The notes under the pieces: model-generated
Told to the model about the DNA's origin: nothing
The model's database searches: none
What the model saw: the letters and a program-made list of their open reading frames with translations, nothing else
Shown here: one piece after another, positions 37,001 to 48,536 of the stretch
Layout: each line of letters starts with the position of its first letter
Numbering within the stretch: the stretch's first letter is position 1
Made by a program: the position numbers and the translations under genes
Assembly: GCA_023055355.1 (NCBI GenBank)
Contig: JALJCS010000001.1
Location: 51,899,381 to 51,963,380 of the forward strand
Reading direction: 5' to 3'
Origin: Agelaius tricolor
Taxonomy: Eukaryota > Chordata > Aves > Passeriformes > Icteridae
DNA: 64,000 nucleotides

Positions 37001-40000
37001 CATTTCATCTTGCTAGAATAGCTATAACATCAATAGCAAAAATATTCCTTTTATAACTGTATTATGATTTTATGACTCTCAATGATACTGATTGTTTTTC
37101 TTAGTTTAACCCTTGGATCTTGGTACCTTGGCTGGGTTTGCAGGGGAGAATGGCTAATAACATGGTGATTATTGATTCCCATGAGATGGTTCTAGCTCCA
37201 GTACAAAGAAAATGTCCAGTACCTTGTGTGTCTCCTCCAGGGTAAACAGGGATCCTCTGGCAGCTGTTTCAGAATGACTCTAGTTCCTCAGTTATTGAAG
37301 AGAAGTATCAAGTTCCCAGACTTAAAAGAGGGTTATGACCTTCAAAAGGAGATTAGACTTCATAATACCATGGGCCTGTTCATTTGTATTTCTTTTGGGG
37401 TGCTGTTCAAGGACACAAGTACAGACAAACTTCTTTAGATGAAACATGGAATTTATACTAACTTTTTATGTCCTTTTCTGAAATAATTATGCAATTATTC
37501 ATTCTCTTTTTTTATCCAGTCATCTACTCCTTTTCTGGGATTAGTGTTTTTCTCTCAGATATTTTCAATATGGAAAAGATATGTCTTCAGGCTGATTAAA
37601 TGCAACTAAAGTTTCTGGGGATGCTCAGGTATAAAAATACCACAAAGCTTGTTAAGATAATTTCATTGTTGCATGTGAAGGATCTGCACATACATCAGCT
37701 AATCAAACATTCTCTCCTTAGTTCACTTTTCAAACAAGCAGCCGAGGAATAAACTTTATGGAGACTGGTATTTCCTGATAATTTTTTCCCTCTTCTCTTG
37801 TCAATTTGGCCTCAAGTCACTGCTTAAGGCAACTATTAGTTCAGCATGGGTCTGATCACTCTTGTGTGAGTATATCTCATATATGCCTTGGAGGAAGTGG
37901 TGGAGGACAGAAGCTCTTCAGTTGTTTAAACTTATGCTGCATAAACTACTTCTTATTATAGGCATATGAAAATTCTCAATAGAAGATATTTACATGACTC
38001 AAAAGATTAAGTTCCATCATAAATGTTTGAACTACAATAAGCATCTGCTATGAGGTTGGAAATAAGGAGAAAATACAATGGGAAGTCGACAGTCCTCGTT
38101 TAACTTGTGGCATCCTAGAAAGGAATGAGAAGGCCATGATGGAGAAAGGGAAAAGTAAGAACAAAAGCTTGATGTGTCGGAAATCTTTAACTCCCTTGAC
38201 TTTTGGCATTTCAGGAATAAGTGTGTGAAAGAAATATTTAGTCACACTTGTTTGTCCTTTAAAAATATTTCACACAAAATCTTTTTTAAATATAAGGATG
38301 TTATCTAGTGAATTCCAATCGTTGCTAGCAAATAAAGTCTTTAAAGCAAAAAGAAAACATTATCATATCCGAATGGAATGAGACTGTACCAAAAGACTTT
38401 CCAGTTTTATGTATAAAGCCTCTATTTATATATGCATAGGAAGTAATTTAATTGAAGCCAGCCTAAAAGGTAATTCTGCTTTTTTAGAAAATGTAGCAAT
38501 TTGTTATGAACAAAATCCTTCCAAAAAATTATTCTTCAATATTTGCTAGAGGTGTGCAGTAATTGATTGCTGAATTGCAAGATCTCTATCAGTGTAGAAA
38601 TAATTAATAATATCACATAATTTGGACCATATTTGAACAAATAAATAATGTTAATTTTAACATAAGTATAATGAAAGCAAAAACAACATTTGGATTTTTT
38701 CCCATTTTTAGTACATGATTAAAACCTTTGGTAGGTATTCCTGTTGGAACAGAAAAATTGAAAACAGGAAATTGTCCGGCTTTCCAATGGCAAAGTAAAT
38801 CTCAGTGGAATAATTATTTTGATATTAAAACACTTTTATTCTGGAGTGAAGTATTTATTGAATAGCTGTTCTGGTAGAGCTTACAGGGAGAGCTTATTCT
38901 ACTGTAGTTGTAATAGGCAATTTCCCTGTGCAGGCATGCTTAAGGTTGTGCAGAATATGGTCTTTGGAAATACTCCTCCATGCCAAGATGTTTCATAGAA
39001 TATTTATTTTTGCTTGTATTATAAAGCAAAAAAAATCTATCTCTGTAGATACAGGTTTGTGAATGTGATGAATAGGTACTTAACAATTAATAGCTTGGCT
39101 TCAAAATATGAGACAGCTGTTTCAGCTGGTTTCCTCCACATGTGACTCTAAATATTGCAGTGGGATGTGATCTCTATATATAGTTCAGACACAGACCTCC
39201 AACTAAAAGAATCTCCTAGAAAAAGACAGATTCAGTTGGAAAGTAGGCATTTAGAATGGATGAGCTGCTTTTAAGTTTTCTGACTTCTGCCCTTTAAAGG
39301 AATTGTATCAAGTTTTTAAATAGTGATACCTTAACTTTGAAGGACTGTGAAATATTCTGAACTTTTCAGGTCATCTGCTTTTTTCAGTCATGGTATTCCA
39401 CTGATATTTAAAATGGGAAACCATAGATGCTTTCCTGAGACTGTCAGCTCTGTTTTTTAATGTTTGAGCAAGAAGCTATGTGTGAGAGGGAGAGAAGATA
39501 TCTCATTTTTATCACCTTGATCAACTACAAGCAATTAGTTTCAGCCCAACTGAAATTTCATGAATTGCTGTGTGCCTGTCCAGCATGACTAATGAAGCTG
39601 TGCATGAAGAACAGAGTATAAGCATATGGCATGAGGGAACAACTTTGGAAAGTGGGATTTCAGAATTTTGAGCACAGTACTGGTTTGACACTTTTCAAGA
39701 TTCCTTTATTCTGCTTAGTAGATTAAGTTCATACATTTGCAAAGTCACATGTCATGTATGTTTACACTGTGTGACACATACTCTACATAGTAATGAAATT
39801 CTGCTCCCCCCGTTATCCAATTATGGATGCACTAATAAGTTGTGTACCACAACTTCCTTCCTGCTTGGACTCAGATGTCCTTATGTGGAAACCTGGGTTT
39901 GTGGTAAGAAGGAGAGGGCTGATATTCACCCTCTTTCAACCACAACAGAGCACTCCTAAATCCCACAGTATGATTCTGGTCTTTGCTTTCAACAGGACTG

Positions 40001-40209
40001 TCTATACAGAGGAACCACGAGGAACAACTGCTTCAAAAAAAATACGAGGACAAATCCTGCAAGCAGTGATGATGTCCAATTACAAAAGGCTGGATCTGTC
40101 AGTCCCTGGTTCCCCCATTTACTCTTATTTATTTTCAGATCTGCCTTCTAGTTGTTCTTGACAGGAGCAACGAGATAAAAAGGGGGAACTAGTTTCTGGA
40201 CAATTAGCA
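34060..40209. other. Non-coding stretch, no gene seen
   Basis: No gene was found. Minor features: a short ATTT run near 34600-34615, a C-rich spot at 36604-36626 that falls one run short of a quadruplex motif, and small open frames up to 122 codons (39793-40161 plus) that overlap other frames and carry no recognisable domain. Confidence 0.55.
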
Positions 40210-40490
40210 TCTGAGTCATGCACTGTTCCAGGCCTGTACAAAGCTTCCCATTTCCCACATTAACCATGTGGTAAATGCCACAATGGCAGTCATTGTGGAA
40301 TCAATTTGGTGCCTGGGTCTAATTAATCGTAGCCATAGATGTTGTCTTAACCCAAATTCTGCTGCCACCATCACATTAGACAAGCACTTTCTAGATCTGC
40401 TTTGAGCAGCATGACTGATATCTGTGACATGGAGATATACTCTGCAGTTTTCCTGCTGGTGAAATTTATATAAGTTTGGAAATGTGAACA
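40210..40490. promoter_or_regulatory. Candidate regulatory element with inverted SOX-type sites
   Basis: A compact, repeat-free segment contains CCACAATG (40278-40285) and its exact inverse CATTGTGG (40291-40298) around the 5 bases GCAGT. ACAATG/CATTGT is a SOX HMG-box core, and inverted pairs a few bases apart are the arrangement known for SoxE (SOX8/9/10) dimers. Nearby are a palindromic ACCATGTGGT (40263-40272; contains an E-box-like CATGTG) and GTCTAATTAATCG (about 40317-40329; homeodomain type). This is motif reading only, and conservation or activity cannot be seen. A 91-codon minus frame over the same bases (40216-40491) has no known motif. Confidence 0.25.
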
Positions 40491-42420
40491 ATAATAATTA
40501 TTTTATATTTGTGAGTTTAAGTAAGTCCTTTCTTTTCTGAGAGCAAAGCTAAGAAATATGTCCTCTCTTTAGAAAGAAAACTGTCAAGATATTTTCAATG
40601 TCAAATTAAAGCAAATTTTACAGCTTTGCATTTTAAGAGGCTTTTGACAAAAGTGATGATCATATGGGGAAGGTTTAATCTACAGAAAGTCCTGTAAGGT
40701 GGTGATATTCTAAGGAAAAAAAGAAAAAGAAAAAGAAAGTGTTGAAAAAGATCTCTCTTGCTCTGGAGTGGTTAAAAGTAAAAAAATTATGGTATTGGCA
40801 TCCAATGAATCAAGAAAATCCTATAGGAAGATACATTGTACAGTTAGAATAAAGGAATTAGAATATGGTAATGTCAATCAGCAGCATAAGTATTGCATGT
40901 TGTTTTCTCAACCCTTCTCCTGTAACCATAAATCACTTTTTTTCAAGACGACCCACAGATGTCCTTGCCAACTCTGCTCACAAGTATCACCAGTTTGCAT
41001 GGGCAGTCTTGCAAAATTTGGCCTTGAGAGCATGGTATAACAAACACCCAAGCTGGAGGCCAGAGGGCCTTTTGGCTTCCAAGACCCAGATAGTTCTGCA
41101 TGTGTTTTCCTGAATGTAAGCATTTAATGTTTGCAAGCCCTTACAAGCATTAACCAACTCAGCCTTTGCACTGTACTGGGGTGTGCTTGTTTTAAAGATT
41201 TGGAGGGTAGCACAGCTTTTCATCACGATAGGCTTTGGAAGATCAGATAGCTCAGAGCCAGGGAACCCAATGAAGCCAGAGGCTTAGGAGTAGCTGCTTC
41301 TACCCTAAGGCTTTTCCTCAGTAGAGGACAGGCCTGCCAAAAGGGAGCAGAATGTGACTAATCTTTGATTCTTTGGAGAAATCACTAAAAAACTTCCAGC
41401 CTTAATGATCAGCTGATAACTTTACAGCTGCAATTAATATCTCCAGATAAGGAAGTGCTAAGAATTAATATTTTTTGGGGGCCCAAAGTTAAACATTAAG
41501 GTTTGCTGAATTATGTAATTATATATTATATATCTCCTTGACTTTTAAGCAAGTTTTTTGGTGCTAAATGCAGCTCTGGACTTTTATATCCCACCTTTCT
41601 CCTTTTTCTATAAGATCATAGCTAATTTAAGCCCTTGAACTTTCTATAGAGGTCTTCCTGGAACCAGAGTCTTTAACACACATACTTTCTTTTTCCCTGT
41701 CTTAATTTCAATTATTTTTAAAATAAAACTTTTTTGCTAAATTTCTATAAAATTTGTTGTTCAATTAAACAATTTTTGTGTCCGTTTGTGAAAATTACAC
41801 ATTAGCTAAGATTTTTATTAAGATTTTTTTGATACCCTCATAACATAAGAAAAAATCGAGTGTACTGATCAAATATTCATTTGCTCAATATCTGAAAGAT
41901 AAATATTATGTTGTTGCTAGAGAGGTAAATGTTCTCCATTCTCTTTGTGTTTATTCACTTAATTACACCTGCAAAGGCTCCAAATCATTTAATGTATGTT
42001 ACTATTGCTAAGTGCTAAATACAGATGAAAAGAAGTGTTGAAAGGAAAATGTGTGATCAGCTTCTGTGATGGCATTCACATATGCTCTTAACCTAGCACT
42101 TGCATTTTGTATATTTTGACAGAAGAGTTAAGATCCTGAGCACTTCTTTACATACGTAATCATGCAGTTATGGTGTGTCAAGAGCACATGTTCCAATTCA
42201 TTACAGACTGAGAATTCAAGAACTGAATTAGAGACTCTGAAAAAAGTTGTTAGACCTTCAGAACTGAATTAAGGCCAGCTTCAAATATCTTTACACTGAA
42301 GAGTTCAAGAGCTGCAAAAGAAATAGGATGGTATTCCATTCAAATGGAGATGTAAACACCTGTTTCATAATTAATAAATCTCCAATTGCTGTATGTGGGA
42401 GTGCATTTCTTTCCTGTCTT
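40491..42420. other. Non-coding stretch, no gene seen
   Basis: No gene was identified. An A-rich GAAAAA-type run lies at about 40712-40738. The rest is AT-rich unique-looking sequence, particularly 41460-41900. Confidence 0.55.
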
Positions 42421-42490
42421 TGCCTGTAGATCTTCAAGGGTCCATTGAATTCAATGGAGCCACGCAAATTCACATTGGCCAAGCATCTGA
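42421..42490. repeat. Fragment of old interspersed repeat with perfect 18 bp palindrome
   Basis: TCCATTGAATTCAATGGA (42441-42458) is a perfect palindrome, followed by GCCACGCAAATTCACATTGG. The CCATTGA-x-TCAATGG motif followed by an AAATTCAC string is typical of an old repeat scattered through sauropsid genomes whose family name I cannot assign. Similar strings occur at 59545-59600 and 60820-60915 in this window. It could instead be a chance palindrome. Confidence 0.45.
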
Positions 42491-45400
42491 CTTCTAATGT
42501 CATGTAAATTAGATACTAATAATATCATAAGGCCATTTTGTTCATTTTTCTGCCATGTTGAGATTATAACCTACAGCATATTGCGCAACTCAGATTATTA
42601 AAAGAATGAAATTTCTCTTACTTCCCAGGAAAATTGTTAATTTCAGATTTAGTTATGCTTATGATTGCAGACTTGCACCTTGAGGTTCAAAAACATTTCT
42701 TAATTTCCTTTCCTTTAACCATTTTTTCCCCTCGATGGTTAAATACTTTATTTCACTTGGCAAAATTCTCTCTTATCAGTTTTGTGGGTCACCATGTTGG
42801 AGGCCTATTTAAACAAATACACAAATGTGTTAAGACACAGTGATACTCTTTGTGAGATGGGAATTTTTGCTTATTAGATCATGTTTTGTTTCTTAAATGC
42901 TCTACTGCCACAATCTAAATCCTCTTAAATAATCTTAGATTTGTAAAGGAGCACTTGTAGGAGAACGAGAGTTACTTTGGCATGAGATCAAACACTCTGC
43001 AAAGTAAATTCTGGCCAAGTACTTCAGCTAAATACTTGGTAGTTTTAGGCACTGGGTGTGCACATTCTGTTTTGGGTCATGGGCCTCTATCTTCCAAGGA
43101 CATTCCATGTTCAGAATTTTTGTAGACTCTTTTGCATGCTGTCTAGGCAAAAAGACTTTCCAGCTGATAGAAATGGGAAATTAGAGCTTCAGCTCTTTAA
43201 GACTAGCTGGTATCTAAAGGTTCCCTAGGAAAACTTCCCTGAAGATTTACCCTGTCATGGCTCTGGCTTGCAGCTCATTGCTTCTTTGACACTTGACGGT
43301 GAAAACAGTCAAACCTACAAGCTTTGCAGAGCCACCTGCATTTTAGTTAGTTAAAAGAAAAATCCAGAAGGAAAAACAACTATGCAATACAGGGAAAACA
43401 TGAGATTTCTTAACATACTTAAATATTTTGGGTCATTTAGGAGTCCAGGAATTTCAGTGTAGTGTATGTCTTCATATATTTTGACTAGTCTCTCTTGAAT
43501 AGAAATTTCCTTCTTTCCTTTCACATTTCCTTCCTTTGTTGCCAGCTTCCCATTTTCTCACATGCTGACAGTTGAAAAGTCTCCATCTGCCAGAAAAAAA
43601 CTTTCCCAATAGTTCCATCTTGCTCAAACATCTTTCTCTTTTATGCCTCTTAGGCATTCCTAGCATAAGGTTTAATTTTTCCTAATGTGAACGCTTGATG
43701 GTAGATCTGATGCATCTCGAAGTGACTTCACACCCCCCCCCTCAATTACAAAGAGAACCCAGGATGACTAGCTCAGATGCAGGTATCTTCATGGCAGCTA
43801 CCTAAATTTGAGTAGTAGAATTGTGCACCTGGGCTGAGTGTTGACCAGCTGAAATATGCAAACTTTTCTCACTCCTCGCAGATTTTTCCTGGGATCAAAG
43901 GCAATGTCCGAACTGCCTGTGTTTGAGAAGATCTGCAAATAAATAGGTTCCTTCTGGAAGTGTTGCAGACTAGTATGGGAAATGCAGGGGTGAGCCCAAG
44001 AGGGGAGGGTGCATGCTTACTACCTGCAAGTGGGAGCAGTTTTCCTCTCAGTGCAGTTAGCTGACCTTTCAGGAGTACTGGATTGGTATGGAGCATAAAA
44101 AAAGCATCAAGCCTGAATGAAAATTTTGCCTGAAAGAACACAAAAGCACAGTGCAACATGAAGTATATGGTATTAGATATGTGTGGGAGGTCGGCATAAA
44201 AATTCCACCAATAAAACAGAAGAAACCAATTTAACTCCAAAGTTAATGTTCAAAGCAACTAAAATAAAATTCAAGAACCAAAATGCCCTGCTGAAGATTA
44301 TTTTCAGTTTACAGGGATTTACACTTTTGAAAAAGACTTTAATTGCCTGGTTCCACCTACAAAGCCCAGTGGCTTTGTAACCCAGCCTTCCACATGAGAA
44401 GAATAAAGAGAGTACTTATTAAAGAGCACTTAGCAGTGTTCACCAATCAGCTCATTCAACAGCTAACAATCTCAGTCCTGTAATCTAGTGCCAAAAGTGT
44501 CCTCCACAAATACTGAACTATATGTTGAACTGACCCTTATGGTGTGGCTGAGATGATACCTGAATTGCTTCCAAGACTCACAATACAAACTATCACATCT
44601 GATTTTCGAACATATATGGTCAGAGAGTCTCAGGAACATTGTGGTTGAAAAAAATGACAGAACCACACTATGATATTCATCTTTCAAATGTTTCTCCTTG
44701 ACTTAGTGGCAAAGAAAAATATTCCAGGCTATATAGTAGGAAAAAAAAAGATTCACTACTGATTTGTTAGGAGAATTATATAAGTCCCCTCAGATAAAAA
44801 ACATAATCAGTGATGTGATGTTGTTTTCTTTTACAGAGGAAACATTATAGTCTATTTATATAATAAATACACTATAAAGTTTTACACTTTACAGCCATTC
44901 AACAAATTACACTCAAAAGTATATACTGCTGATTTGAAGGGGAGCAGCAACCCAGTTCTGTACTTCAATGCTGCTTTTGAAAGGTGGTACCTTCTTCATG
45001 TTGTATTTGATAGTTTCTTCTATGTAAAACCTGATTAGTTTAATTCATATTTTAATAAGCAATTTACTATATAGTAAGCGTAATCTTGAAAAAGTAGTGT
45101 TGTCCACCACAAGGGGAAGTTGCCCACATATTTTCCTTATGCTTTTTTTGGGTGTATTTAGATTCTAGCTCTGCCCACTCTTCATCTATTTTGAATGTGT
45201 TTTGAATTAGTCACATGATCTGACACTCGAGGTTTTCCACTGGCTCGTAAATTCTCTTTTAATCTGAGTGTGTGGGGGCTTGGGAACAGATGCAAAGGTC
45301 TAAATATATACGCTTAAGTACCATGTTGAGTTCTATAATAGATGTTCGGCAACTTTTATAACTAGCCAATTAAATCTTGGAACAAGTGATAGCTTTGAAA

Positions 45401-46643
45401 GGAAAACAATAAGAAATGCTTTTATAGTAGTAAACTGCAACTGCGCTGTTTCTTCTTCCTCTTGTTTCTGAATATAATGTTTAATTTCACAGAAATACTG
45501 ATAGGACTCTATGAGATTCAACAGATTGCCTTCATGTCAATAACTTTGTTTCTGGTTTTGTTTCACCCACAGAGTTTTGCTTTCATGTTAAATTGAAGAG
45601 TACTAGGTTCTTAAAATGGAATCAGACTGGCAACAGTATTTTTGTTATGTTTAGTGACAAGAATAATTTTAAACTGTACAATTTGAATGGTTTCCATAAC
45701 TTGAATCAAGTTTGCTCAAAACACAGCTTGATTTTCTTGAAATTTTACTGAAGTTTATTGAAGTTTATTGATGTTCTATGGAGAACCTCTAAGTATGTCA
45801 AACAGCTCAATTTATTCTCCTAGAAGAGTATAATTAGAGCTAAAAACAGAACACATTTTTTGCAGAAAAAAAATAATTCAGATACCTCAGTGCCTGGTCC
45901 TTCTTTCATCACAGAGTATTGTCATTTAAAATATCTCGTTACAGTATCCATTTTCAGTGAAAATAATAACACTGATTTAGACAATATAATTGCATTTACT
46001 GCTTTAACCCTTTCATATTTTAATATTTTTGTTATCAAACATCTAGTATATAGTGTATTTTGCACAAGTTTACTTGCTTAGTTAGTTGATTATAATTCAA
46101 TGGAACGTAATTCCTAATGTGCAGGAAACAATAGAAACAATAGAAAAATATTTATATGCACCACAGAATATGCAGGCAATACTGAAATTCCTTGCACTTT
46201 TAAAATGTGGCTGTCTAGAACATCTGCTCACTAATCTAAACATTATCTTACACATCTGGATTCACTGGCTGTGTATCCGAACCCACAGTGTGTTACCTAC
46301 ATAAAATCATGACAGTTACCACTTGTTAGGAATCTAACAGAAAAACAGACAAGTGGATGTATTAATTTTTTATTGATTTTCAAAATGAGGATTGAAGCAT
46401 TTTTCAGGAAAATAATGGAAACTCCTCTTACTGCTGCTCTAACTTTACAACTGATGATCACAGGAACTAATTCCCATAGACAATTATTCTATCATTTTTT
46501 ACAAGCACCAAGTTGACACAAAATGAAATAATGGAATTAAAAATTATCCTTTGTTATTCTTGGACCAAATTTATAGCCTACTTATGAATATTCTGTGTTT
46601 TTGCTTATGTGTAGACCTGCCACTTTATTCTGTATTTGGAGCA
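42491..46643. other. Non-coding stretch, no gene seen
   Basis: No gene was found. There is a 9-base C run at 43733-43741, a short tandem pair of TGAAGTTTAT near 45749-45770, and scattered open frames of up to 123 codons (43869-44240 minus) without recognisable motifs. Confidence 0.55.
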
Positions 46644-46666
46644 GGGCGGGAGGGGGGGAGAAGGGG
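46644..46666 (+). other. G-quadruplex motif
   Basis: On the plus strand the sequence has GGG, C, GGG, A, a run of seven G, AGAA, then GGGG. That satisfies the four-run G3+ rule with loops of 1, 1 and 4 bases. It is an isolated G island in otherwise AT-rich DNA. There is no promoter or transcript evidence beside it. Confidence 0.8.
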
Positions 46667-48004
46667 ATGACATAGATTGACAAGAAGAGACAACCAGTGG
46701 GGATATTTTGCTTACATAGGCAAATGGTTATTAACAGCTTCCATTTAATTTCAAATTCTCAGCAAAGTTTGGGTATCTCAGGTCTTTGACTATAGAAAAA
46801 CTCTCTCCCTAATGAAAACTGCACTCATGGGCAGAAAGCATTGTAAAACACACAGAAGCTGTGTCTTCAAATGAAGATGAGGCCATGGGGACCAAAGAAT
46901 TGGCATGTGATGTGTAGGACCCAATAACTGACTACATGGATGAAACTAAAAAATCCCAGTTAAGTCTGCATCTAGAGGTATCTTACAGTATCCTTGCTAT
47001 GATTCATCTCTCTCTCTCTATAGGTGAAACACAAGCTGATGTGGCAAAGTGCCATGTGAAACAGAAATTATCCATTATAGAAACTAGAGATTGATTACAG
47101 GTTCAAATTAAAATCTTTCTGATGGAAAGACAGTTCTTCAATACAAGCTCTTATGCATACAGTATTTCTAAGTGAGATGAAATCATGAGCAATATTTTCA
47201 TCCCAGAATTTGACAAAACCTTTCCTTAAGAATAAAGAAATTGTTTGGTGTTTGCTGAGAATTCAGGTTTAATGAGTCATGTCTTGTATCAAGCATTGAA
47301 TTATGCAAACAAATCTACATTTTAGAAAAAGACTCACAAATACAGATACAACTACATTTGCTGCTGATGTATTAGGGCCTATGAGCTTATTGTCTTTAGA
47401 AGAACAATAGTATGTTGCTCTTTTGTAAACCAAGCTAATTAGAAGTGTTATCAACTCCATTTTTCACACATAAATTAGTGAGAATTTTAAATCTGTCTTA
47501 AATATGGTGTACACACATGTTCCTGGGTGTAATTTAGCCCATGATTATTTCCAGAGCTGGCAAATGCTAGAAGAAACATACTGTGAACATTCATTTGCAA
47601 TTTTAAATGAATTTTAATGACTTTGTAGATATAACTATTTTATTCACTTTCCATCAATATCCACTCTGACAAACAAGTTTCCTGCAAGATTTTTTTCTAG
47701 AGCACAGGGTTTTATATGAAAAATACAGACTGTTAGCTACAAACAGATTTTAAATTGGTAATCAAGGAGAAAAATGAATATTCTAAGAGTCATGGTCCTC
47801 CAATCAGGAAATAAAAAAATCACCATGTGATTATTTCTTCAACCAAAATAGCTTGGATTATGAATTTCTGTTCTTCACAATGAACTATGGATGAGCTGCA
47901 GACCAAGAATTATAGAAATTAGTTGGCAAATCATTTCAAATAACAAATAAATTAGAGTGAATCATGATGCATTTGTGAAAATGTCACAATTACTATGCTA
48001 ATAA
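46667..48004. other. Non-coding stretch, nothing identified
   Basis: No gene or named repeat was found. A CT run followed by ATAGGTG near 47006-47026 looks like a splice acceptor, but no exon follows. Confidence 0.5.
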
Positions 48005-48110
48005 GTTTAAATTTACATAGTGCCTTTCATCGGAATGGATCCTAATGATGTATAATCTCAACATCCGGAGGAGGCATGATGTGACAAAGGCTGAGAAAAA
48101 AATGTCTAAT
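48005..48110 (-). mobile_element. MIR-type SINE tail fragment
   Basis: TTTACATAGTGCCTTTCATC followed by GGAATGGATCC matches the reverse complement of the 3' tail of amniote MIR-type SINEs (family form on plus: GGATCC, then GATGAAAGGCGCTATATAAA). The next bases (TAATCTCAACATCCGGAGGA, later GGCTGAGAAA) fit further into the same element read backwards. Only the 3' half is recognisable. It is more decayed than the copy at 26453-26672. Confidence 0.5.
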
Positions 48111-48189
48111 ATTACTTTGTTAATACACAGAAAATGATACTTTATTTTTCAAGCTGTATTAATGCATTTAATTGCTATCAATAAAATAA

Positions 48190-48370
48190 TCAACTGCTTT
48201 TTGTTTCTTTTTCTGTACTTGCCATTTCTTTCTTAATGTGAGGTTTTTTTAGCATTTAATTTTTTTTTTTACTTCCCTGTTTTTAACATTATTTTTTCTT
48301 TCATTCTTCTTCTATTATTTTTCTTTTTTTTTCTGCTAGTGTTTTTTAAATTATTTTCCTATACCCATAT
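48190..48370. repeat. T-rich low-complexity region
   Basis: This is a long T-dominated stretch with many runs of 6-10 T and few A or G, with no recognisable transposon body. It forms the first part of a pyrimidine-rich zone that resumes at 48480. Confidence 0.8.
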
Positions 48371-48479
48371 TTTTTTTGGTATTTGCTTTTTGCTTCTCTC
48401 CCATCTGTCATAGAAATTGTTCTGTGAGATGCATTTTTCTCACTATAGGCTTTTTGCACTCCAAGCTAGAAAACAGAAC

Positions 48480-48536
48480 TACCCTCTCTCCTCCACCCTC
48501 TCCTTCCCCCCCTCCTCTTCCTCCTCCTCTTCTCAC
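48480..48536. repeat. CT/CTC polypyrimidine tract
   Basis: This stretch of about 57 bases is almost entirely C and T, built from CTC and CCT units with one 7-base C run. Mirror-symmetric polypyrimidine tracts can adopt triplex (H-DNA) structure. Small open frames here are composition artefacts rich in Ser and Pro. Confidence 0.85.

Noticed and set aside
39793..40161. 122-codon open frame on plus
   Set aside because: It overlaps another plus frame in a different phase and shows no recognisable domain.
43869..44240. 123-codon open frame on minus
   Set aside because: It has no recognised motif and no supporting exon structure, and chance explains it.
47006..47026. CT run followed by ATAGGTG, like a splice acceptor
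   Set aside because: It is better explained as a short CT microsatellite, and no exon-like sequence follows.
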